From contig JAWAYL010000057.1 in NCBI GenBank assembly GCA_038818725.1, forward strand, positions 1 through 5,105: a stretch of 5,105 nt of DNA, written 5' to 3'. This DNA is from JACIWB01 sp038818725 (GTDB lineage: Archaea > Thermoplasmatota > E2 > UBA202 > JdFR-43). Both the position numbers and the translations under genes were made by a program. Under the pieces are notes generated by a model. It saw nothing but the letters and a program-made list of their open reading frames with translations. It was not told the origin of the DNA and did no database searches. This document shows positions 1 through 5,007 of this stretch, piece by piece (the first letter of the stretch is position 1; the number at the start of each line of letters is the position of its first letter).

Positions 1-1
1 T

Positions 2-309
2 AAAGCGCATATCGCTGTGGATGTAAAAACAAAGAAATTACTCGCTATAGAAATAACAGATGAAGGATGGAAAAATGTTGAAACCATTAGTAAAGAAGGA
101 AAAACGCCTCTACTAAGGCAAGAGAGTCTCCTGCAAGGGCTAAATGTTTAGAGAAAGTAAAAAGATTGGATAAATACAAATATGGACAAAGATGGGCTGC
201 AGAGACATTCTTATCAGGAGTTAAAAGAATATTTGGAGAAACAACTAAAACAAAGACTAAAGAACCTTTCACTAATTGTTCAACAAAGCATCATTATAGC
301 AATCCTTAA
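2..309 (+). pseudogene. Decayed 3' part of an IS5-like (DDE_Tnp_1) transposase
   Basis: Two reading frames together give recognisable transposase. The first frame (from base 2 to the TAG at 149-151) opens with KAHIAVDVKTKKLLAIEITDE, the strand around the first catalytic Asp in IS5-type transposases. The second frame (readable from about 100 to the TAA at 307-309) gives KNASTKARESPARAKC and then YGQRWAAETFLSGVKRIFGE, the C-terminal block with the catalytic Glu. Only about a dozen residues separate these blocks, where intact relatives as I recall them have several tens, so an internal deletion that removed the second Asp is likely, plus a frameshift near base 100. The 5' end lies outside the window. 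The IS5-like label rests on motif recognition only. The copy cannot make an active enzyme. Confidence 0.75.
234..290 (+). repeat. IS end, left arm of an inverted repeat pair
   Basis: Bases 234-257 (24 of 24) and 260-290 (31 of 31) match the reverse complement of 5082-5105 and 5008-5038. The left copy has 2 bases between these blocks and the right copy 43. Identity stops after base 290, which marks the likely outer edge of the insertion sequence. The repeat begins inside the transposase GE codons of the FGE motif, so it is the 3' end of the element. Confidence 0.85.
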
Positions 310-312
310 AAT
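303..312 (+). promoter_or_regulatory. Possible TATA-like promoter element for the formiminotransferase gene
   Basis: The sequence CCTTAAAAT lies with its centre about 25 bases ahead of the ATG at 333. That is the spacing expected if transcription starts at or next to the start codon. No Shine-Dalgarno sequence precedes this ATG (the upstream bases are T-rich), which fits a leaderless transcript. A second AT-rich site at 291-299 is a weaker alternative. The match to an archaeal TATA box is imperfect. Confidence 0.35.
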
Positions 313-332
313 GCTTTTTTCTTTATCCTTTT

Positions 333-1817
333 ATGAAGCTTATTGAATGTGTTCCAAATTTTAGTGAAGGGAGAAATAAGGAAGTAATAGATACTATAAT
401 TAATGAAGCAAGAAAATACAATGTAAAAATATTAAACATTCATTCTGATGAAAGCCATAATAGAACAGATGTAACAATACTTGGTGAGCCAGAAGAAGTT
501 AAAAAAGCAGTTCTTGATATGGCAATAAAAGCAGTTGAACTTATAGATATGAATAAGCATAGGGGAGAGCATCCAAGAATGGGAGCAATGGACGTTGTTC
601 CATTTGTTCCAATAATGAATACAACAATGGAAGAATGCATAAAAATTGCAAATGAATTTGCTGAAGAATTTTCAAAAATAACAAAAGTCCCTTGCTTTTT
701 ATATGAAGAGGCTGCAAAAAAAGAGAGCAGGAGAAATCTTGCAGATGTAAGAAAAGGAGAATTTGAAGGATTAAGGGAGGAAATAGGAAAAAATCCTGAA
801 AAAGTGCCAGATTATGGACCAAATTCAATTCATCCTACTGCTGGCGCCACTGCTGTTGGAGCAAGAGAAATTTTAATAGCTTTTAATGTAAATCTCGCAA
901 CAAATGATGTTGAAATAGCAAAAAAAATTGCGAAAGCGGTAAGATATAGTAGTGGTGGCTATAGATATGTTAAGGCAATGGGATTTGAGATAAAGGAAAA
1001 AAATATTGTTCAGGTATCAATGAATATGACAAATTATAAGCAGACCCCTCTTTTCAGAGTTTTTGAAACAATAAAAAGAGAAGCGGAAAGATATGGGGTA
1101 AATGTTCTTTCAAGCGAAATAGTTGGAATGGTTCCCCTTGATGCTCTTATTGATGTTGCCTCCTTTTATCTTCAGCTCGATGATTTCAAGGCGGAGCAAG
1201 TGATAGAGAAAAGATTGCTAGAGATGCCAATGAAGAGCATAGAAGAATTTTTGGAAGAGCTTGCAAGCGCATCACCAGCGCCTGGAGGGGGAAGTGCCGC
1301 CGCCTTGGGAGGAGCAATTGCCTGCGGGCTTGCTGAAATGGTTTGTAATCTTACAATAGGGAAGAAAAAATATGTAGAAGTTGAGGAAGAGATGAAGGAA
1401 AAAGTTGAAAAGCTTAAGTACTTAAGGAAAGATTTTCTTAAGCTTGTTGAAGAAGATGCAAATGCTTTTAATGATGTAATGAAGGCAATAAAAGAAAAGA
1501 GAGGCTTGGAAGAAGCATATAAAAAAGCTTGTGAGGTGCCATTAAGAACTGCTGAAAAATGTACAATTTTGATGAAAGATATAAAAGAAATTGCTGAAAA
1601 AGGGAATAAAAATTCTATAAGTGATGCAGGCGTTGCAATGCTTTTTGCATACGCATCATTTAATTCAGCGATTCTTAATGTAAAAATAAATCTTTCATGC
1701 ATTCAAGATAGCTTATATAAAGAAAAAATGATTGAAAAAGTAAAAGAGATGGAGGAAGAAATTGAGGAATTAAAGAAAGAAACATTGCAGGTTGTGGAAA
1801 AATTTATAAATTTTTAA
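333..1817 (+). CDS. Glutamate formiminotransferase / formimidoyltetrahydrofolate cyclodeaminase fusion (FTCD)
   Basis: This 494-residue protein should move a formimino group from formiminoglutamate to tetrahydrofolate and then release ammonia to give 5,10-methenyl-THF, a step of histidine breakdown and one-carbon supply in the cytoplasm. Residues 1 to about 295 are the formiminotransferase part: it opens with MKLIECVPNFSEGRN, and HPRMGAMDVVPFVP at 80-93 carries the His (H80) that corresponds to the catalytic histidine of mammalian FTCD. Residues about 300-494 are the cyclodeaminase part, with SPAPGGGSAAALGGAIACG at 314-332, GKKKY at 343-347 and EEDANAF at 373-379. A lysine/glutamate-rich helix ends the protein. 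It is slightly shorter than the mammalian fusion (about 540 residues). The ATG is chosen because the conserved motif starts there; no ribosome binding site is seen. The gene stands alone here, with no other histidine-degradation gene in the window. Other organisms carry the two activities as separate proteins. Confidence 0.93.
   Translation: MKLIECVPNFSEGRNKEVIDTIINEARKYNVKILNIHSDESHNRTDVTILGEPEEVKKAVLDMAIKAVELIDMNKHRGEHPRMGAMDVVPFVPIMNTTMEECIKIANEFAEEFSKITKVPCFLYEEAAKKESRRNLADVRKGEFEGLREEIGKNPEKVPDYGPNSIHPTAGATAVGAREILIAFNVNLATNDVEIAKKIAKAVRYSSGGYRYVKAMGFEIKEKNIVQVSMNMTNYKQTPLFRVFETIKREAERYGVNVLSSEIVGMVPLDALIDVASFYLQLDDFKAEQVIEKRLLEMPMKSIEEFLEELASASPAPGGGSAAALGGAIACGLAEMVCNLTIGKKKYVEVEEEMKEKVEKLKYLRKDFLKLVEEDANAFNDVMKAIKEKRGLEEAYKKACEVPLRTAEKCTILMKDIKEIAEKGNKNSISDAGVAMLFAYASFNSAILNVKINLSCIQDSLYKEKMIEKVKEMEEEIEELKKETLQVVEKFINF
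1803..1810 (+). promoter_or_regulatory. TATA-like box of the Ubl-E2-JAB operon
   Basis: TTTATAAA lies inside the last codons of the upstream formiminotransferase gene, followed by more A/T. Its centre is about 30 bases ahead of the ATG at 1837, so a start site about 26 bases downstream would leave a leader of only a few bases. This suggests that the operon can be transcribed on its own, although read-through from the upstream gene across the 19-base gap is also possible. The region is AT-rich, so a chance match is not excluded. Confidence 0.45.
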
Positions 1818-1829
1818 AAAATTAGTTTT

Positions 1830-1836
1830 GGGGAGA
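1830..1836 (+). promoter_or_regulatory. Purine-rich ribosome-binding-like site that favours the ATG at 1837
   Basis: GGGGAGA directly abuts the ATG at 1837. A TTG at 1828 is also in frame and would add three residues (MGR), but it has no such site, and MKIVV is where the first beta strand of a ubiquitin fold should begin. The spacing is shorter than usual for a Shine-Dalgarno site, so its function is uncertain. Confidence 0.4.
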
Positions 1837-2094
1837 ATGAAAATAGTTGTTAAAGATGTTGAAACAGGAAATAAGCTTAATATGGATGTTAGCAAGGAAA
1901 ATACAATAGAAGAAATTATGGAGGAAGCTGCAAACTACTGGAAGAAAAATCCAGGAGCATATGTTTTGAGAATAGGTAAAAAAATTTTGCAAGCAGAGTT
2001 GACTGTTGAAGAAGCACTTTTGCAAGAAGGAGATGTAATTGAGCTTATACCTGATCCAGTTGGAGGAAAATGCCTCTTCCCAAAGAAATATTGA
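1837..2094 (+). CDS. Ubiquitin-like modifier precursor (beta-grasp, internal Gly-Gly)
   Basis: This 85-residue protein is a probable small protein modifier. The order of elements follows ubiquitin: a first strand MKIVVKDV, a second strand around residues 12-18, a helix at about 23-35 (NTIEEIMEEAANYW), the strand AYVLRIGKKIL at 41-51 that mirrors ubiquitin QRLIFAGKQL, and EGDVIELIPDPVGG at 64-77, which mirrors the last ubiquitin strand and its LRLRGG tail. Gly76-Gly77 is followed by eight residues (KCLFPKKY), so the product is a precursor that needs a cut after Gly77; the mature form of 77 residues would match ubiquitin (76). The tail before Gly-Gly is IPDPV rather than basic. It heads an operon with an E2 and a JAMM peptidase, and the tail codons overlap the E2 gene by 25 bases. 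A sulfur-carrier role of the ThiS/MoaD/Urm1 kind is an alternative, but the E2 neighbour argues for conjugation. An in-frame TTG at 1828 is an alternative start. Confidence 0.85.
   Translation: MKIVVKDVETGNKLNMDVSKENTIEEIMEEAANYWKKNPGAYVLRIGKKILQAELTVEEALLQEGDVIELIPDPVGGKCLFPKKY
2062..2067 (+). promoter_or_regulatory. Shine-Dalgarno-like site of the E2 gene made from the Gly-Gly codons
   Basis: GGAGGA encodes Gly76-Gly77 of the ubiquitin-like protein and ends two bases before the E2 ATG at 2070. It matches the core of an archaeal Shine-Dalgarno sequence, though the spacing is short. If it is used, the two glycine codons serve both as the conjugation tail and as the translation signal for the next gene. 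Confidence 0.45.
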
Positions 2095-2576
2095 TAAAAA
2101 GAATAAAAAATGAGCTTGCTGAATGCAGGAAAAAAACTGCTCACCATTTTATTGCAAGTAACGAAAATTTAAATAAAATACCTATTGAAATAAATGTAAC
2201 GCTTGTAAATACACCTGGCCCAATTTTCAGTGACGGAAAGGTTTTAACAAAATATACTCATAAATTAAAAATAATAATAACAGCTGATTATCCTTATCAA
2301 ACACCTATTGTAAGATGGAAGAGTGAAATATTTCATCCGAATATAATGCCACCTGAAGAGGGAGGGTATGTATGTACAAAGTTGATAGATAACTGGTCTA
2401 TAAGGTCAAATCTTCTTGCCTTTATAAAAGGAATTGAAACACTTCTTTCTTATCCAAATCCAAAAAATCCTTTTGAAAGTGATACATGCACAAGAGCTGC
2501 TGAGTATTTTAATAAAAATCCGTTTGTTCCACAGCAAATAAGAAACAGACCAAGAATAATAGAGGAAGATGGTTAA
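2070..2576 (+). CDS. E2-like ubiquitin-conjugating enzyme (UBC fold)
   Basis: This 168-residue protein has the layout of an E2 enzyme, which takes an activated modifier onto a cysteine and passes it to a lysine of a target. Residues 1-22 form the first helix (MPLPKEILIKRIKNELAECR). Strands follow at about 38-47 and 62-71. YPYQTPIVRW at 74-83 matches the YPFxPPxV motif, and IFHPNI at 87-92 carries the HPN signature. GGYVCTKLIDNW at 98-109 provides the candidate catalytic Cys102 and a conserved Trp. The stretch NPNPKNPF at about 130-135 with its preceding helix matches the SLL..PNP..PL region of eukaryotic E2s, and CTRAAEYFN at 140-148 starts the last helix. From HPN to the cysteine there are 11 positions, about three more than in typical eukaryotic E2s. 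Residues 151-168 form a Pro/Arg-rich tail. The start overlaps the ubiquitin-like gene by 25 bases and the end overlaps the JAMM gene by 8, so the three are likely translated together. Cys9-type variants without catalysis (UEV) are ruled out by Cys102. Confidence 0.88.
   Translation: MPLPKEILIKRIKNELAECRKKTAHHFIASNENLNKIPIEINVTLVNTPGPIFSDGKVLTKYTHKLKIIITADYPYQTPIVRWKSEIFHPNIMPPEEGGYVCTKLIDNWSIRSNLLAFIKGIETLLSYPNPKNPFESDTCTRAAEYFNKNPFVPQQIRNRPRIIEEDG
2562..2566 (+). promoter_or_regulatory. Shine-Dalgarno-like site of the JAMM peptidase gene
   Basis: GAGGA lies two bases ahead of the ATG at 2569, within the last codons of the E2 gene. The start codon itself overlaps the E2 stop in ATGGTTAA. Overlap plus site suggest translational coupling. 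The close spacing repeats what is seen before the other two genes of the operon. Confidence 0.4.
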
Positions 2577-3192
2577 AATAGAAAGAGAAGAAAAAAAGGA
2601 AAGGAAATTTAAGCCACCGCCAGAGCAAATAATATTTTACTATCCAAGGGATGATATAAAAAATTTAATTGGAGAAATATATAAAGAAAAAAATTTGAAA
2701 GAAAATGAGTTTAATAAAATTAACAATTCATTTGATTATCCTTTTGCAGAAGAATTGAATCTCTATATAAAAAATGACGCATTTAAAAAAATGATCTTGC
2801 ATTCATATGAAATGGCAAAAGAAGGAAAAGAAGCAATGGGTTTTATAGTAGGAGATTTATTTTACTGGGAAAAAGAATATACTATTGCATTTGATATAAT
2901 AACTGCAGAATTAGATTCATCTTCTTTTCATGTAAAGTTCAAAAGAAAAGCATTTGAAGAAATTTTTGATAAACTTGATGAAATAGAATATGATTACATA
3001 ATAGTTGGATGGTATCACTCCCATCCAGGCTATTCATCTTTCATGTCAAGTGTTGATTTGGATACACAAAAAAACTATTTCAATAAAAAATTTCATGCAT
3101 CAGTTGTTATTGATCCTTTAAACAGGGAGGCGAGAGTATTTCGCTTAATAAATGGGGAATGTTTTGAAATACCCTATGCAATATTCAAATAA
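2569..3192 (+). CDS. Rpn11/CSN5-like JAB (JAMM/MPN+) metallo-isopeptidase
   Basis: This 207-residue protein carries a full JAMM zinc-protease signature. E88 sits in EAMGFIVGD (88-96), equivalent to ExMG of Rpn11. H150 and H152, S160 and D163 lie in YHSHPGYSSFMSSVD (149-163), which closely resembles the Rpn11/CSN5 form of the motif, followed by LDTQ as in those enzymes. The role inferred is to cut after the Gly-Gly of the ubiquitin-like precursor and/or to remove the modifier from targets; which of the two cannot be read from sequence. The catalytic domain covers about residues 64-200. Residues 1-63 form a charged, Pro-containing extension (KPPPEQIIFYYPRDD and a Lys/Glu-rich stretch) of no recognised family; it is longer than the leader of most archaeal JAMM proteins. 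No signal peptide or membrane segment is seen. It is the last gene of the operon; its end overlaps the convergent lysS by 19 bases. Confidence 0.9.
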   Translation: MVKIEREEKKERKFKPPPEQIIFYYPRDDIKNLIGEIYKEKNLKENEFNKINNSFDYPFAEELNLYIKNDAFKKMILHSYEMAKEGKEAMGFIVGDLFYWEKEYTIAFDIITAELDSSSFHVKFKRKAFEEIFDKLDEIEYDYIIVGWYHSHPGYSSFMSSVDLDTQKNYFNKKFHASVVIDPLNREARVFRLINGECFEIPYAIFK

Positions 3193-4709
3193 TTTTTTAT
3201 TCTTTTTATTATGAAATCTTTTCCAAGAGATTGGAGAAAATATCCCGCTCTTGGTCCTTTTGTTTTTGCAAGAGTTATTAAATATATTAGCTCAAATGCT
3301 CTTTTTGCTGGAAAATTAATATTTTTTGCAGTTTCATGTATTGTGGAATGTATTTTTTCAGCCTCCCATTCTATTGCCTCAAAATTTTTTATCAATATTT
3401 CCAAAAATTTTTTATCATCTTGGGTAAGCTCTAGATCTGGAAAATCTTCTCTTAATTCAAATTTAATATCATCGGGAGCATATTTTTTAAGCCAGTATTC
3501 TATTTTTTCATATCTTTCTTTAAGCCTTTCTATGTCAAATTCCTGTAAATCATGCTTTCTTTTCAGAATTTCAACAACTTCATCAAAATTTTTTCCTATT
3601 TGTGCAACAATTGCAAGATGAAGATATGGTATGGAAATTGGTTTTCTTTTTGCAATTTCAAAAGGTTGAGATAGCTCATATACTCTCTTAAATTCTTTAA
3701 ATTCACCCTTTCCCTCAAAATATGCCTTCTCATATTTATCATATTCATCCATAAGATTTATTATTCCATATGTAGCATCAAAATCTATGTGGCGGTTTGG
3801 CTCATATTTCATAAAAAGAAAACGAATTGCCTCAGGTGACATAACCCTTAAAACTTCTTCCGCAGGAATTGCAACGCCTGTTGAGCCATGCATCGCTCCT
3901 TTCCCTTTTAAATTTATGAATTCATATACGAGAGGCATAGGCGGCTCATAGCCAAAAATTTCTTTTGAAATCACTTTTCCGGTATCCCAGGAGCTGCCAG
4001 CAGCCGCATGGTCTTTTCCAAATGCTTCAAAAGTTACACCAAAAATTTTCCATCTAGCGGGCCAGTCAATTCTCCACGGAAGCTTTCCAAATCCTCCTTC
4101 TCTTGTATCTATCTCGCTTTCATTTCCACATGATTTACATTTATATTTTGCCAGAGGATAATTATAAGAAGTGAGCTCACCAGTTAGTTTTTTGCATTTT
4201 TCACATTTTATATTTATAGGTGTCCATGTTTGGGGTAATTCTCTTCCAGATATGCTCGATAAAATTCCTCTTATTCTATCTGCGTTTTCAATAGATGTTT
4301 TTATAGCTTCATTATAAAATCCCTTTTTATAAAGTTCATGTGCATAATATATTTCTGGCTTTATCCCCAATTTTTCTATGCTCTCAAAAAATGGCTCAAG
4401 AAAGTGGTGAGCATAGCTTTCATGTTCTTTACATGGACATGGAATTTCCGATAAAGGCATTCCTACATAGCTTTCATAATAAGAGGGCAAGAAAGGATAA
4501 ACTTTTCTAAGAGGATCAAACGTATCTCCTATATATATCAACTTTGCTCTCCCCCCTCTTTCTTTTAATGCTCTATAAACTGCTTCAGTTGTCATTATTT
4601 CTCTTAAATTTCCAACATGAATTGGTCCAGAAGGAGTTATAGCAGTAGCTAAAACATGCTCCTTTTTTTGCTCATAAAGTTTTTCCGCAAGCACATCTGC
4701 CCAATGCAC
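3174..4709 (-). CDS. lysS: Class I lysyl-tRNA synthetase
   Basis: This 511-residue enzyme charges tRNA-Lys with lysine in the cytoplasm. It belongs to the class I form (tRNA-synt_1f) found in most euryarchaea and some bacteria. The start MHWADVLAEK is the usual N-terminus of the family. TPSGPIHVGNLRE at 25-37 holds the HIGH-type motif (HVGN, 31-34). FDPLRKVYPFLP at 64-75, GGFGKLPWRIDWPARW at 205-220 and FGKDHAAAGSSWDTGK at 230-245 are family blocks of the active site. Cysteines 169, 172, 191 and 194 form a CxxC...CxxC zinc knuckle. The KMSKS-type loop reads KGAMHGSTGVAI at 270-281, without the Ser-Lys-Gly of the textbook form. Residues about 385-511 are the helical anticodon-binding end. The start codon is GTG at 4709-4707 and there is no ribosome binding site; a TATA box about 22 bases upstream implies a leaderless mRNA. 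The 3' end converges on the JAMM gene with a 19-base overlap. Confidence 0.96.
   Translation of the reverse strand: MHWADVLAEKLYEQKKEHVLATAITPSGPIHVGNLREIMTTEAVYRALKERGGRAKLIYIGDTFDPLRKVYPFLPSYYESYVGMPLSEIPCPCKEHESYAHHFLEPFFESIEKLGIKPEIYYAHELYKKGFYNEAIKTSIENADRIRGILSSISGRELPQTWTPINIKCEKCKKLTGELTSYNYPLAKYKCKSCGNESEIDTREGGFGKLPWRIDWPARWKIFGVTFEAFGKDHAAAGSSWDTGKVISKEIFGYEPPMPLVYEFINLKGKGAMHGSTGVAIPAEEVLRVMSPEAIRFLFMKYEPNRHIDFDATYGIINLMDEYDKYEKAYFEGKGEFKEFKRVYELSQPFEIAKRKPISIPYLHLAIVAQIGKNFDEVVEILKRKHDLQEFDIERLKERYEKIEYWLKKYAPDDIKFELREDFPDLELTQDDKKFLEILIKNFEAIEWEAEKIHSTIHETAKNINFPAKRAFELIYLITLAKTKGPRAGYFLQSLGKDFIIKRIKNYLNIA
3193..3210 (+). terminator. T-rich tract after the Ubl operon, possible archaeal terminator
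   Basis: Two T runs (six and five bases, in TTTTTTATTCTTTTTATT) follow the JAMM stop codon immediately. Archaeal RNA polymerase ends transcription at such U-tracts without a hairpin. The tract lies inside the convergent lysS coding region, where on the other strand it reads as Lys/Ile/Asn codons, so composition alone could also explain it. Confidence 0.4.
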
Positions 4710-4727
4710 AACAGGATAAAATAAAAA

Positions 4728-4735
4728 GTATATAT
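4728..4735 (-). promoter_or_regulatory. TATA box of lysS
   Basis: On the minus strand ATATATAC, preceded by an A-rich stretch that could act as a BRE, has its centre about 22 bases ahead of the GTG start. With the normal archaeal distance the transcript would begin at or beside the start codon, so the mRNA should be leaderless. This agrees with the absence of a ribosome binding site. Confidence 0.55.
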
Positions 4736-4738
4736 TTT

Positions 4739-4941
4739 TTAGGGATTTGATTTCTTCAGTATGGCGGTATCAACAAATTTTCGCCTCCAGATTATAGAGG
4801 AAAGCGTTTCCAATCTTTTCAATCTTGCTTTAAGGATGCTAAACTAACAGCATTTCTTTCTTCAAATGTTTCATTTTCATATTTTAAGCCCACTTTGCAA
4901 TGCCTCTCTATGATGGAAGTGTGGCTATTTTGATCAATGGT
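4739..4941 (-). pseudogene. Possible decayed C-terminal fragment of another transposase
   Basis: On the minus strand one frame reads TIDQNSHTSIIERHCKVGLK, then YENETFEERNAVSLASLKQD and a stop. A neighbouring frame continues as LKRLETLSSIIWRRKFVD and TAILKKSNP and stops at 4741-4739, just ahead of the lysS TATA box. The HTSIIERH block with its basic/polar continuation recalls the C-terminal Glu region of IS1-like DDE transposases (pattern NTSYVERHN). No start codon or full domain is present, and a frameshift near 4830 would be needed to join the parts. Family assignment is tentative, and it may be noncoding sequence. Confidence 0.3.
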
Positions 4942-5007
4942 TTATTTTCACAATAATTGGCTTAGTTTATGATAACATTGTCTCAAAGTGACTAAATTTC
5001 AAAAATG

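Noticed and set aside
87..272. Minus-strand open frame of 61 codons at the left edge
   Set aside because: It is antisense to the transposase relic, whose conserved motifs are on the plus strand.
1172..1702. Open frame of 176 codons on the minus strand
   Set aside because: It is antisense to the well-supported cyclodeaminase part of FTCD, with low-complexity Ser/Phe content and no known motif.
1828..1836. TTG at 1828 as start of the Ubl gene
   Set aside because: It would add only MGR ahead of the first beta strand, has no upstream ribosome site, and its codons form the purine-rich site next to the ATG at 1837.
1822..2147. Two minus-strand open frames opposite the Ubl gene
   Set aside because: Both are shadows of the Ubl and E2 coding frames, with no recognisable domain.
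3211..3621. Open frame of 136 codons on the plus strand
   Set aside because: It lies wholly within lysS on the opposite strand and its Ser/Phe/Ile-rich translation is typical of the antisense of Lys/Glu-rich coding sequence.
4901..4957. Small plus-strand ORF beginning MPLYDGSV
   Set aside because: At 18 codons, with no ribosome site and within the possible transposase relic, nothing supports expression.
291..5007. Core as a classic composite transposon carrying cargo
   Set aside because: The left IS copy is frameshifted and deleted, the core holds an apparently housekeeping lysS, and no target duplication can be seen from this window.
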